A stretch of 64,000 nucleotides of DNA from Azospirillum sp. TSO22-1 (GTDB lineage: Bacteria > Pseudomonadota > Alphaproteobacteria > Azospirillales > Azospirillaceae), in contig NZ_LGQZ01000018.1 of the NCBI RefSeq assembly GCF_003116015.1, positions 62,001 to 126,000 of the forward strand, in the 5' to 3' direction. The translations under genes were made by a program, and so were the position numbers. Below, piece after piece: positions 17,587 to 26,889 of the stretch. Within the stretch, counting starts at the first letter, position 1; each line of letters opens with the position of its first letter. The notes under the pieces are model-generated. The model made no database searches and was not told where the DNA came from. It saw only the letters and a program-made list of their open reading frames with translations.

Positions 17587-20570
17587 GGCGCACGGCGGAT
17601 AACGTCCACACCATCCCGGCCGGCGCGCCGTTCGTCGATACGCTGGCCGCCGGCATCCTGGCACGCGTCGGCAACGACCCGCTGGAGCTGGCGGCCTGCA
17701 CCGTCCTGCTGCCCACCCCACGCGCCTGCCGGTCCCTGCGCGAGGCGTTCCTGCGCCTTTCCGGCGGCCGGCCGCTGCTGCTGCCGCGGCTCAGCCCGCT
17801 CGGCAGCGTCGATGCCGACGCGCTGGCGCTGACCTCCGAATCGCTGCCCAGCCTGCACGACGCGCTGGACCTGCCCGAGGCCGTGTCGCCCCTGAAGCGC
17901 CAGCTGCTGCTGGCCAAGGCGGTGCTCGCCGCCCCCGACCTCGCCGTCACCCTGCCGCAGGCGGCGCGGCTGGCCGCCGACCTCGGCCGCTTCGTCGACG
18001 AGGTGCACACCGAACGCCTGCGCTTCGACGGCCTGCACGCCGTGGTGCCGGAGGACTACGCCGCGCACTGGCAGGAAACCCTGAAGTTCCTGACCATCAT
18101 CACCGAGCACTGGCCGCTGATCCTGCAGCAGGAGGCCGGCGGCATCGACCCCGCCGCGCGGCGCAACACGGTTCTGGAGACGCTGGCCGCGCTGTGGGCC
18201 GCCGCGCCGCCGCCCGGCCCGGTGATCGCGGCGGGCGACACCGGCTCGATCCCCGCCACCGCCGACCTGCTGGCGGTGATCGCCGGCCTGCCGAACGGCA
18301 CGCTGGTGCTGCCCGGCATCGACCAGGACAGCGACGACGCGACCTGGGACGCCGTCCGCGCCGACGAGGCGCACCCGCAGCACGCCCTCGCCCGCCTGCT
18401 CGACACGCTCAGGCTCGACCGCCGCGCCGTCCGCCCCTGGAACGGCACCGCCGAGCCGCGCCCGGCACGCGCCCGCCTGCTCGCCGAGGCGATGCGCCCG
18501 GCCGCCACCACCGAGGGCTGGCGGTCGCTGGAGGCGCTCGGCCCCGAGGCGCTGGACGGCCTGACCCGCATCGACGCCGCCAACCCGGAGGAGGAGGCGG
18601 CGGTCATCGCGCTGCTGATGCGCCAGGCGCTGGAGACGCCGGAGCGCCGGGCCGCCCTGGTCACCCGCGACCGCGGGCTGGCGCGCCGCGTCGCCATGGC
18701 GCTGAAGCGCTGGAACATCGTCGTCGACGACTCCTCGGGCCGGCCGCTCGCCGACACCGCGGTCGGCACCTACCTGCGCCTCGCCGCGCAACTGGTCGCC
18801 ACGCGCGCCCACCCGCTGGCGCTGCTGGCGCTGACCAAGCACCCGCTGTCGGCCGCCGGGCAGGACGCGCACGACTTCCGCGCCTCCGCCCGCGCGCTGG
18901 AGCGCACCGTGCTGCGCGGCCCCCGCCCGGCCGAGGGCTTCGACGGCCTGCTCGCCGCCCTCAAGACCGCCGAGTGGTTCGAGTTCGACGGCCAGCAGCC
19001 GTTCCTGATCGATTGGGTCGAGCGGCTGCGCGCCCTCGCCGCCCCCTTCGCCGCGGCGATGCAGGGTAAGGCGCCGCTGAAGGACCTCGTGGACGCCCAC
19101 ATCGCCTTCGCCGAGGATCTCGCCCGCAGCGCCGACGAGTCGGGCGCCGAGCGCCTGTGGCGCCACGACGACGGCGAGGAGGCGGCGCGCTTCATCCACG
19201 ACCTGCGGCAGGCCGCGGACGGTTTCAGCGACGTTCCGGGCCCGGAATATCCAGCGCTGTTCGAGGCACTGATGGCCGGCCGCGAGGTGCGCGTGCGCTT
19301 CGGCCTGCACCCGCGCCTCGCCATCTTCGGCCCGATGGAGGCCCGGCTCCAGCACCATGACCTGATGATCCTCGGCGGGCTGAACGAGGGCACCTGGCCG
19401 GCGGACCCGACCGCCGATCCCTGGATGTCGCGCCCCATGCGCAAGGCCTTCGGCCTGCCCAGCCCGGAGTTCAAGATCGGCCTCACCGCGCACGACTTCG
19501 TGCAGGCCTGCGGCGCCGAAGCGGTCGTGCTGACCCGCGCCGAGCGCGTCGATGGCACCCCCACCGTGCCATCCCGCTGGCTGCTGCGCCTGGAGACCGT
19601 GCTGAAGGCGGTGAACCTCGACGGCCGCCTGGACGAGCAGGGAGAGCTGTGGCTCGCCTGGGCGCGCCAGCTCGACGAGCCGGACCGCGTGCAGCCGGTC
19701 TCTCCGCCCGAGCCGCGCCCGCCGGTGGAGGCGCGCCCGCGCAAGCTCTCGGTCACCAAGGTCGAGACCTGGATGCGCGACCCCTACGCCATCTACGCCC
19801 AGTACGTGCTGAAGCTGAACGTCCTCGACCCCATCGCCGCCGACCCCGGCGCGGCGGACCGCGGGCAGTTCATCCATCAGGCGCTCGACGACTTCGTGCG
19901 CGCCCACCCCGGCGTTCTGCCGCCCGACCCGCTGGACGAGCTGCTGCGCCTGGGTCGCGCCGCCTTCGGCCCGCTGCTGGAGACGCACCCGGACGTCTGG
20001 GCCTTCTGGTGGCCGCGCTTCCAGCGCATCGCCGCGTGGTTCATCGCCGTCGAGCGCGAGCGCCGCGCCACCGTCAAGCCGCTCGCCACCGAGGTGAAGG
20101 GGCAGTTGGAGCTGTCCGGCCCCGGCGGCCCGTTCCTGCTGACCTGCAAGGCCGACCGCATCGACCGTGACGGGCGCGCGCAAGGACTCGTGCTGATCGA
20201 CTACAAGACCGGCACGCCGCCCTCGGCCCGGGAGATCGAACTGGGCTTCGCGCCGCAGCTTCCCCTGGAGGCGGCCATTGCCGAAGCCGGTGGTTTCGAA
20301 GGCGTTCCGGCCGGTGCGGTGGCGGAGATCGCCTTCTGGCGGCTGTCCGGCGGCGACCCGGCCGGCGAGGAGCGCCCGGTGAAGGGCGACGTCGCCACGC
20401 TGTCCGCCGACGCCCGCGCCGGCCTGGAGGCGCTGATCCGCGCCTTCGACGACGAGCGCACGCCCTACCGCTCCTGCCCGCGCCCGAGCATGGCGCCGCG
20501 CTACACCGACTACGCGCACCTCGCCCGGGTGCAGGAATGGTCCGCCGGCGGCGGTGGAGGTGGGGAGTGA
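17583..20570 (+). CDS. addB: Double-strand break repair protein AddB
   Basis: The 995-aa subunit pairs with AddA to form the helicase-nuclease that resects double-strand breaks for RecA (alphaproteobacterial type). Its C-terminal PD-(D/E)XK nuclease domain ends in LIDYKTGTPPSA near residue 871 and contains the upstream FIHQALDDF. The motif HHDLMILGGLNEGTWP near 590 is typical of the AddB family. The GTG start at 17583 is set by the 4-nt overlap with murU; much longer readings run antisense-like through murU and amgK and are not credible. Confidence 0.95.
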   Translation: MRRTADNVHTIPAGAPFVDTLAAGILARVGNDPLELAACTVLLPTPRACRSLREAFLRLSGGRPLLLPRLSPLGSVDADALALTSESLPSLHDALDLPEAVSPLKRQLLLAKAVLAAPDLAVTLPQAARLAADLGRFVDEVHTERLRFDGLHAVVPEDYAAHWQETLKFLTIITEHWPLILQQEAGGIDPAARRNTVLETLAALWAAAPPPGPVIAAGDTGSIPATADLLAVIAGLPNGTLVLPGIDQDSDDATWDAVRADEAHPQHALARLLDTLRLDRRAVRPWNGTAEPRPARARLLAEAMRPAATTEGWRSLEALGPEALDGLTRIDAANPEEEAAVIALLMRQALETPERRAALVTRDRGLARRVAMALKRWNIVVDDSSGRPLADTAVGTYLRLAAQLVATRAHPLALLALTKHPLSAAGQDAHDFRASARALERTVLRGPRPAEGFDGLLAALKTAEWFEFDGQQPFLIDWVERLRALAAPFAAAMQGKAPLKDLVDAHIAFAEDLARSADESGAERLWRHDDGEEAARFIHDLRQAADGFSDVPGPEYPALFEALMAGREVRVRFGLHPRLAIFGPMEARLQHHDLMILGGLNEGTWPADPTADPWMSRPMRKAFGLPSPEFKIGLTAHDFVQACGAEAVVLTRAERVDGTPTVPSRWLLRLETVLKAVNLDGRLDEQGELWLAWARQLDEPDRVQPVSPPEPRPPVEARPRKLSVTKVETWMRDPYAIYAQYVLKLNVLDPIAADPGAADRGQFIHQALDDFVRAHPGVLPPDPLDELLRLGRAAFGPLLETHPDVWAFWWPRFQRIAAWFIAVERERRATVKPLATEVKGQLELSGPGGPFLLTCKADRIDRDGRAQGLVLIDYKTGTPPSAREIELGFAPQLPLEAAIAEAGGFEGVPAGAVAEIAFWRLSGGDPAGEERPVKGDVATLSADARAGLEALIRAFDDERTPYRSCPRPSMAPRYTDYAHLARVQEWSAGGGGGGE

Positions 20571-23500
20571 GCCTCTTCGAACTGACGGGGGCGGACCGCC
20601 CCCCCGACCCCAACGTCCTGCAGCGCCGCGCCTCCGACCCGCTGGCCTCGGTGTGGGTCGGCGCCTCGGCTGGTTCCGGCAAGACCAAGGTGCTGACCGA
20701 CCGCGTGCTGCGCCTGATGCTGGCCGGCACGCCGCCGTCGCGCATCCTCTGCCTGACCTTCACCAAGGCGGCGGCGGCGGAGATGTCGATCCGCATCAAC
20801 CGCACGCTCGGCACCTGGGCGACGGCGTCCGAGGATTCGCTGACCGACCGGCTGTACGACCTGTGCGGCGGGATGCCCTCGCCCGAGACGCGCACCGAGG
20901 CGCGCCGGCTGTTCGCCCGCGTGGTGGACTGCCCCGGCGGCATGAAGATCCAGACGATCCACGCCTTCTGCCAGTCGCTGCTGCGCCGCTTCCCCATCGA
21001 GGCCGGGCTGGCCCCGCACTTCGAGGTGATGGACGACCGCACGGCTACCGCCCTGCTGACCGAGTCGCGCGACGCGGTGCTGCACGCCGGCCGCGCCGAC
21101 CGCGACTCCGACCTGGGCCGCGCGCTCGGCCGCCTGACCGCCGACCTCAACGCCGAGGAGTTCGCCGGCCTGATGGCGGAACTGGCCGCCGAGCGTGGCC
21201 GCATCCGCCGCATCTTCGACCGCCACGGCGGCCGCGAGGCCACCGTCGGTGAGGTCTTCCGCACCCTGGACGTCCCGCCCGGCACCACCGAGGCCGACAT
21301 CCTCACGGAAGCCTGCGGCGACACCGCGCTCGACGTGCCCACCCTGCGCGAGGCCTGCCGCGCCCTGTCGCTGGGCAGCGCCAGCGACCAGGAGCGCGGC
21401 ATCGGCATCCAGCAGTGGCTGGATGCGGCGGAGACCCGCGTCGCCGCCTTCCAGGCCTACGCGCGGCTCTACCTCACCGCCGAGGGCACGCCGCGCAAGA
21501 CGCTGATGACCAAGAAGCCGGCCACCTCCCACCCCCACGCGCTGCGCGCGCTGGAGGAGGAAGCGGAAAGGCTCGTTTCGCTGATGGAACGGATCAAGGC
21601 GGCGGGTGTCGCGGCCTCCACGGCGGCGCTGCTGACGCTGGCCGAGGCGCTGCTCGGCACCTACGAGACCGCCAAGCGCCGCCGCTCCTTGCTCGACTAC
21701 GACGACCTGATCCTGTTCGCGCACGCGCTGCTGACCGGCGGCGGGCGGGTGCCGTGGGTGCTCTACAAGCTCGACGGCGGCCTCGATCACATCCTGATCG
21801 ACGAGGCGCAGGACACCAACCCCGAGCAGTGGCAGGTGGTGTCCGCCATCGCCGAGGAGTTCTTCGCCGGTCTCGGCCGCCGCGAGGAGCAGGGGATGGT
21901 GCGCACCGTCTTCGCGGTGGGCGACGAGAAGCAGTCGATCTTCAGCTTCCAGCGCGCCGACCCCGCCGAGTTCGCCCGCATGCGCCGCCACTTCCAGGAC
22001 CGCGCGTTCGCCGCCGAACGCACCTGGGCGCAGGTCGACCTGGACATCTCCTTCCGCTCCACCGCGGCGGTGCTGCAAGCCGTCGACGCCGTGTTCGCCG
22101 ACGGCACCGCGCGCGACGGCGTCGCCTCCGAAACGAGCCCGACGATCCGCCACCGCGCCTTCCGCCGCGGCCACGCCGGACTGGTCGAGCTGTGGCCGCC
22201 GGTGAAGCCGCAGGACGCCGCCGACCCGGAAGCCTGGGCGCCGCCGGTGGAGCGCGAGGCGGCGGATTCGCCGTCGGCCCGCCTCGCCTCGGTGATCGCC
22301 GACACGGTGGCCGACTGGATCCGCCGCGGCGAGCCGCTGGAGGCGCGTGACCGGGCCATCCAGCCCGGCGACGTCATGGTGCTGGTGCGCCGCCGCACCG
22401 GCTTCGTGGCCGAGCTGGTGCGCGCGCTGAAGGACCGCGGCGTGCCGGTGGCTGGTGTTGACCGCATGGTGCTGACCCAGCAGCTCGCCGTCATGGACCT
22501 GATGGCGGCGGCCGACTTCCTGCTGCTGCCCGAGGACGACCTGACGCTCGCCACCCTGCTGAAGGGCCCGCTGATCGGGTTGACCGAGGACGAGCTGTTC
22601 ACGCTCGCCCACGGGCGCCGGGGCACGCTGTGGCAGGCGCTGCTCGGCCGCGGCGCGGTGGATCCGACCTTCGGCCCGGCGCGCGGCTACCTGCTCACCC
22701 TGCTCGGCCGCACCGACTTCGTCCGCCCGTACGAGCTGTTCGCCGGCATCCTCAGCGCCCCCTGCCCGGCCGACACCGTGTCGGGCCGGCGCGCGATCCT
22801 GCGCCGCCTCGGCCCCGACGCGCACGACCCGCTGGACGAGTTCCTGGCCACCGCGCTGAACTTCGAACGCACCGAGGCCCCGTCGCTGCAGGGCTTCCTC
22901 GCCTGGCTCGCCGCCAGCGAGGTGGAGATCAAGCGCGAGCTGGAGCAAGGCGGCGGGCGCGTGCGCATCATGACGGTGCACGGCTCCAAGGGGTTGCAGG
23001 CGCCCATCGTCTTCCTGCCCGACACCATGGCGACGCCGACGCAGAGCCCGCCGATCCTCTGGCCCGACGAGGGAGCCACGATCCCCCTCTTCGCCCCGCG
23101 CCGCAGCCACGAGGACGCGCTGTGCGCCCAGGCCCGCGCGCGCGCCAACCGCAAGCGCGACCAGGAGTACCGCCGCCTGCTCTACGTGGCGCTGACCCGC
23201 GCCGAGGACCGGCTGTACGTCTGCGGCTGGCAGGGCAAGCGCGACCCGGCCGAGGGCTGCTGGTACCGCCTCGTCGAGGAGGCGATGCGCGAGATCGCCG
23301 TGGCGGCGGAGTACGACTTCACCCGGCTGTGCCCCGCGGATGGCTGGAGCGGCCCCGGCTGGCGACTCGCCGACCGCCAGACCGTTCCCGCCCACCCGGA
23401 CAACGCCGACTGGGTGCCGGCGGACGCCAAGCCCGCCCTGCCGCCCTGGTGGAACACCCGCCCGGCGCCGGAGCCGGAACCGTCGCGCCCCCTCACCCCG

Positions 23501-24052
23501 TCGAAGCCCGAGGGGGAGGAGCCGGCGGTGCGCTCGCCGCTCGGCGCTGACGACGGGGAGCGCTTCCAGCGCGGCATCCTCGTGCACCGCCTGCTGCAGA
23601 CGCTGCCCGACCTGGACCCGACTCTGCGCGAGTCCGCCTGCCGGCGCTTCCTGGCCCGCTCCGCACACCGGTTAACCGCCGGACAGCAGGACGAAATCGC
23701 CTCCGAAACGATGGCCGTGCTGACCGCGCCGGAGTTCCGCGACCTGTTCGCCCCCGGCTCGCGCGCCGAGGTGCCGGTGGTCGGCGTGGTGCAGGGGCGC
23801 GCGCTGTCCGGCCAGATCGACCGGCTGGCGATCACCGAGGAGGCGGTGTGGGTGGTGGACTACAAGACCAACCGCCCACCGCCGCGCCGGGTGGAGGATG
23901 TGCCGCCGGTCTACGTGCAGCAGTTGGCCGCCTACCGCGCCGCGGTGGCGGCGATCTACCCCGACCGGACGGTCCGCTGCGTGCTCTTGTGGACGGACGG
24001 GCCGTTCCTGATGGAGTTGCCGGCGGATCTCCTTGGGGGATCAACGGGTTGA
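20567..24052 (+). CDS. addA: Double-strand break repair helicase AddA
   Basis: The 1161-aa UvrD-family helicase-nuclease has Walker A GASAGSGKTKVL near residue 34 and LCLTFTKAAAAEM near 63. Helicase motif II is LIDEAQDTNPEQW near 409, with GDEKQSIFSFQRAD near 452. Motif V/VI regions are TVHGSKGLQAP near 804 and LYVALTRAEDRLYV near 873. The C-terminal nuclease motif is VDYKTNRPP near 1098. The GTG start overlaps the addB stop. AddA supplies the 3'-5' helicase; both nuclease centres are present, so the enzyme looks intact. Confidence 0.96.
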   Translation: MSLFELTGADRPPDPNVLQRRASDPLASVWVGASAGSGKTKVLTDRVLRLMLAGTPPSRILCLTFTKAAAAEMSIRINRTLGTWATASEDSLTDRLYDLCGGMPSPETRTEARRLFARVVDCPGGMKIQTIHAFCQSLLRRFPIEAGLAPHFEVMDDRTATALLTESRDAVLHAGRADRDSDLGRALGRLTADLNAEEFAGLMAELAAERGRIRRIFDRHGGREATVGEVFRTLDVPPGTTEADILTEACGDTALDVPTLREACRALSLGSASDQERGIGIQQWLDAAETRVAAFQAYARLYLTAEGTPRKTLMTKKPATSHPHALRALEEEAERLVSLMERIKAAGVAASTAALLTLAEALLGTYETAKRRRSLLDYDDLILFAHALLTGGGRVPWVLYKLDGGLDHILIDEAQDTNPEQWQVVSAIAEEFFAGLGRREEQGMVRTVFAVGDEKQSIFSFQRADPAEFARMRRHFQDRAFAAERTWAQVDLDISFRSTAAVLQAVDAVFADGTARDGVASETSPTIRHRAFRRGHAGLVELWPPVKPQDAADPEAWAPPVEREAADSPSARLASVIADTVADWIRRGEPLEARDRAIQPGDVMVLVRRRTGFVAELVRALKDRGVPVAGVDRMVLTQQLAVMDLMAAADFLLLPEDDLTLATLLKGPLIGLTEDELFTLAHGRRGTLWQALLGRGAVDPTFGPARGYLLTLLGRTDFVRPYELFAGILSAPCPADTVSGRRAILRRLGPDAHDPLDEFLATALNFERTEAPSLQGFLAWLAASEVEIKRELEQGGGRVRIMTVHGSKGLQAPIVFLPDTMATPTQSPPILWPDEGATIPLFAPRRSHEDALCAQARARANRKRDQEYRRLLYVALTRAEDRLYVCGWQGKRDPAEGCWYRLVEEAMREIAVAAEYDFTRLCPADGWSGPGWRLADRQTVPAHPDNADWVPADAKPALPPWWNTRPAPEPEPSRPLTPSKPEGEEPAVRSPLGADDGERFQRGILVHRLLQTLPDLDPTLRESACRRFLARSAHRLTAGQQDEIASETMAVLTAPEFRDLFAPGSRAEVPVVGVVQGRALSGQIDRLAITEEAVWVVDYKTNRPPPRRVEDVPPVYVQQLAAYRAAVAAIYPDRTVRCVLLWTDGPFLMELPADLLGGSTG

Positions 24053-24083
24053 TGCGTGCAAAGCAGGGCCGACATACCACACC

Positions 24084-24113
24084 TTGACCGAAGCGCCGGG
24101 AACGACCTACATT
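24084..24113 (+). promoter_or_regulatory. Sigma-70-like promoter upstream of trxA
   Basis: TTGACC (24084-24089), an 18-base spacer, then TACATT (24108-24113), about 100 bp upstream of trxA. This suggests trxA is expressed independently of the tsaE-addA run. Confidence 0.55.
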
Positions 24114-24213
24114 TTGCCCCGTTTCCCCTGTCAGGGATGATCCCGCCCCGAACGCCGGGCCGGGTCCGCCGCGCGGGCAGCGGCGGCCGCCCTGAACCGA
24201 TGCAAGAGGTCCC

Positions 24214-24540
24214 ATGAGCAGCACCGTTAAGGTCACCGACGCCAGCTTCGAGCAGGATGTCCTCAAGGCGCCCGGGCCCGTCCTGGTCGATTTCTGGGCG
24301 GAGTGGTGTGGCCCCTGCAAGATGATCGCCCCCGCGCTGGACGACCTCGCGGCGGAGTTCGGGGGCAAGCTGACGATCGCCAAGATCAACATCGACGAGA
24401 ACCCGCAGACGCCGAACAAGTACGGCGTGCGCGGCATCCCGACGCTGATGATCTTCCGGGACGGCAACGTCGCCGCCACCAAGATCGGCGCCATGCAGAA
24501 GAGCGCCCTGAAGAGCTGGATCGAAAGCTCCATCGCCTGA
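24214..24540 (+). CDS. trxA: Thioredoxin
   Basis: The 108-aa protein is a classical thioredoxin of standard length. The active site WCGPCK has Cys32 and Cys35, the buried Asp26 sits in VDFWAEW, and the cis-Pro loop is RGIPTLMIF. It reduces cytoplasmic disulfides, receiving electrons from thioredoxin reductase. A promoter candidate lies upstream and a strong terminator follows. The addA-trxA adjacency is conserved in many alphaproteobacteria. Confidence 0.98.
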   Translation: MSSTVKVTDASFEQDVLKAPGPVLVDFWAEWCGPCKMIAPALDDLAAEFGGKLTIAKINIDENPQTPNKYGVRGIPTLMIFRDGNVAATKIGAMQKSALKSWIESSIA

Positions 24541-24577
24541 TCTGGCGCCAGATCCGCCGCCGCACCGCGGCGCGCCG

Positions 24578-24607
24578 AACCCCGCCGGCCCTCCGGCGGG
24601 GTTTTCG
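24578..24607 (+). terminator. Rho-independent terminator after trxA
   Basis: CCCCGCCGG (24580-24588), a 4-base loop, CCGGCGGGG (24593-24601), then TTTTCGTTT. It begins 40 bp after the trxA stop. Confidence 0.9.
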
Positions 24608-24643
24608 TTTGCGCGCCGCCCGCGCGATCCGCACACTCGCGGC

Positions 24644-25531
24644 ATGGCCTACCGTCTGCCGCCCCTCACCACGCTCCGCCTGTTCGAGGCCGCCGGCCGC
24701 CATCTCTCCTTCAAGCGCGCCGCGGAGGAGCTGAACCTCACCCCCTCCGCCGTCAGCCACGGCATCCAGACGCTGGAGGACTGGCTGGGCGTGCCGCTGT
24801 TCGTGCGCGGCAACCGCACGCTGGCGCTGACCGAGGCGGGAACCGCCTACCTGCAGCCGGTGGGATCGGCGCTGGAGGCGCTGGCCCGCGCCACCGACGC
24901 GGTGCCCGGCCGCCGCCCCGCCGGCCGGCTGCACGTCAGTTCGGCGCCCAGCTTCGCGCTGTGCTGGCTGATCCCCCGCCTGCCCGCCTTCCAGGAGCGT
25001 CACCCGGACATCTCGGTGTCGCTGGACACCGTGCACCGCGTCCTCGCCTTCCCGCGCGACGGCGTCGACCTGGGCATCCGCCTCGGCCGCGCGCCCTGGC
25101 CGGACCTCGTCTCGGTCAAGCTGCTGGACGAGGTGCTGGTCCCGGTCTGCGCGCCCGCGCTGGCGGCGCGCATCCGCAGCGTCGCGGATCTCGCACGCGT
25201 GCCGCTGCTGCACGTCGCCACCGTCAGCGAGGACTGGGAGGCATGGCTGGCCGCGGCCGGCCACACCGGAACCCTCGACGTGTCGCGCGGGCTGCGCTTC
25301 GACGCCCTGCGCTTCGCCGCCGACGCCGCGGCGCAGGGGCTTGGCGTCGCCATCGGCCGGCGGCCGACGCTGGATGCGATGATCGCGTCCGGCGCGCTGG
25401 TCCCGGTGCTCGACGCGGTGCCGGCGCAGACCGCGTGGTGGCTGGTGGAGGCCCCCGAATCGGCCGGCCGCGCCGACGTCGCCGCCTTCCGCACATGGCT
25501 GCTGGCGGAGATGGCGACGGTCACCGGGTGA
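24644..25531 (+). CDS. LysR-family transcriptional regulator (GcvA-like)
   Basis: The 295-aa protein has an N-terminal winged helix-turn-helix: PLTTLRLFEAAGRHLSFKRA and ELNLTPSAVSHGIQTLE, residues about 5-60. This 'LRLFEAAGRHLSF' form is typical of the GcvA/AmpR branch. The remaining ~230 residues are the two-lobed periplasmic-binding-protein-like effector domain (FPRDGVDLGIRLGRAPWPD near 135). The effector and targets cannot be inferred; no divergent metabolic gene is adjacent, since trxA's terminator lies directly upstream. Confidence 0.92.
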   Translation: MAYRLPPLTTLRLFEAAGRHLSFKRAAEELNLTPSAVSHGIQTLEDWLGVPLFVRGNRTLALTEAGTAYLQPVGSALEALARATDAVPGRRPAGRLHVSSAPSFALCWLIPRLPAFQERHPDISVSLDTVHRVLAFPRDGVDLGIRLGRAPWPDLVSVKLLDEVLVPVCAPALAARIRSVADLARVPLLHVATVSEDWEAWLAAAGHTGTLDVSRGLRFDALRFAADAAAQGLGVAIGRRPTLDAMIASGALVPVLDAVPAQTAWWLVEAPESAGRADVAAFRTWLLAEMATVTG

Positions 25532-25634
25532 ATGTTGCTCACCTGAAGTGCAGGGCTTCGCGTTTGCCGGATGCCACGGCGCGGGCGAAGCTGATGGGCA
25601 TGGACCATTTATTCCGATCCCGAAAGGAACGGCT

Positions 25635-25823
25635 ATGCACATCACCTTATCCCGCCTTCACTGGCCTTTCCCGACGCGCGCCGCGGCCCTCCTCCGTCGC
25701 TGGTGGCAGTGGCGGGCCGAGCGCTGGGAGCTGCTCGCCATGAGCGAGCGCGAGCTGCGCGACATCGGCTTGACGCGCACCGACGCCCGCACCATCGCCG
25801 GCCGGTCGCCCTGGCGGCGGTGA
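25635..25823 (+). CDS. DUF1127 small protein
   Basis: The 62-aa, Arg/Trp-rich protein ends in the DUF1127 block WELLAMSERELRDIGLTRTDA. Small DUF1127 proteins are widespread in alphaproteobacteria; some are known to bind RNA or to act in phosphate, stress or RNA turnover responses. The start at MHITLSR is chosen for GAAAGGAAC just upstream; a longer frame beginning at 25548 has no such site. It stands alone after the LysR gene. Confidence 0.82.
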   Translation: MHITLSRLHWPFPTRAAALLRRWWQWRAERWELLAMSERELRDIGLTRTDARTIAGRSPWRR

Positions 25824-26076
25824 GGTCAGGGGGAACGGTCCGGCCGCATCGTCGTTCACAGCCATGTCCGCCCCGTCCTGCAGCACCACCCCGACGGGCC
25901 TATAAGCATCCGCCACGCCGGCCCATCCCGTCCGGCCGAAGAAAAATTGCGGAACATTAACCTATGTTATGGCCCCCGGACGAAGAAGATCTAAACGTTC
26001 GCCAGCGCCCAGCCGAGGCGCCGCTGCGCTTCTTCTGGCGTGGCGACGACGGAATACTGAAGGCTGGGAAACAACG

Positions 26077-26889
26077 ATGGTCCGCGCACCGGCAGGAAAA
26101 GCGCCGGGAAGCCCCCTCTGGCTGAAGCTCAGCAGCTACGTCACGCTGACCCGCGACGAAACCGCGTTCCTTCTGGAACTGGAGCGCTGCGTCGCGCGCC
26201 AGCCGGCCCGCGCCGACCTGCTGCGCCAGGGCGACCGCTACGGCGAGGCCAGCGTGCTGCGCGACGGCTGGGCGATCCGCCACAAGGCGCTGCCGGACGG
26301 GCGGCGGCAGGTGGTCAACTTCGTGCTGCCCGGCGACATCATCGGCATCTATTCCAACCTGTTCGAGTGCGCCGACCATTCCGTCACCACGCTGACCCCG
26401 GTGGAGGTCGCCAGCTTCCCGCCCGAGCGCATCGTCGCGCTGTTCCGCGGCTTCCCCCGCCTCGCCGCCGCGCTGGCGTGGTCCGGCGCCCGGGAGGAGG
26501 CGATGGTGGCCGAGCGCCTGCTCAGCCTCGGCCGCCGCACCGCGCTGGAGCGCGTCGCCCACCTGATCGTCGAGCTGCTGCGCCGGCTCAGCGTGGTCAA
26601 CATGGCGCAGGACGGCCACTTCACGCTGCCGGTGACGCAGGAGATCATGGCCGACGCGCTGGGCCTCAGCATCGTGCACGTCAACCGCACGCTGCGCCGC
26701 CTGCGCGACAGCGGCCTGGTCGAGGTCAGCGGCCAGCGCCTCACCGTCAAGGACGTGTCCCAGCTCGCCGTCGTCGGCCAGTTCGACGAGCTGTACCTGC
26801 ACCTGATCCGGGCGCCTGACCAGCTGGAGCGCGCCTTCTCCGATCATCAGGCGAAGCGCCGGACGATCCTCTCCACCGACCCGACGTAG
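26077..26889 (+). CDS. Crp/Fnr-family transcriptional regulator
   Basis: The 270-aa protein has an N-terminal cyclic-nucleotide-binding-type beta barrel (about 30-150; LLRQGDRYGEASVL, FVLPGDIIGIYS). A C-terminal winged HTH follows (about 165-240; PVTQEIMADALGLSIVHVNRTLRRL). It lacks an N-terminal cysteine cluster, so it is not an oxygen-sensing Fnr proper. The start at MVRAPAG is chosen because the upstream extension is Arg-rich and atypical. Its last 43 bp overlap the convergent kinase gene, so transcripts of the two genes are antisense there. Confidence 0.88.
   Translation: MVRAPAGKAPGSPLWLKLSSYVTLTRDETAFLLELERCVARQPARADLLRQGDRYGEASVLRDGWAIRHKALPDGRRQVVNFVLPGDIIGIYSNLFECADHSVTTLTPVEVASFPPERIVALFRGFPRLAAALAWSGAREEAMVAERLLSLGRRTALERVAHLIVELLRRLSVVNMAQDGHFTLPVTQEIMADALGLSIVHVNRTLRRLRDSGLVEVSGQRLTVKDVSQLAVVGQFDELYLHLIRAPDQLERAFSDHQAKRRTILSTDPT

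Noticed and set aside
17289-20519. 1000-codon minus-strand frame opposite addB
   Set aside because: Low-complexity Arg/Gln/Gly translation opposite an unmistakable gene; a composition artefact. The same holds for the frame opposite addA (20510-23668).
25824-26076. Small minus-strand frame between the DUF1127 and Crp genes
   Set aside because: No ribosome binding site, no motif and part of it overlaps the DUF1127 gene in antisense.
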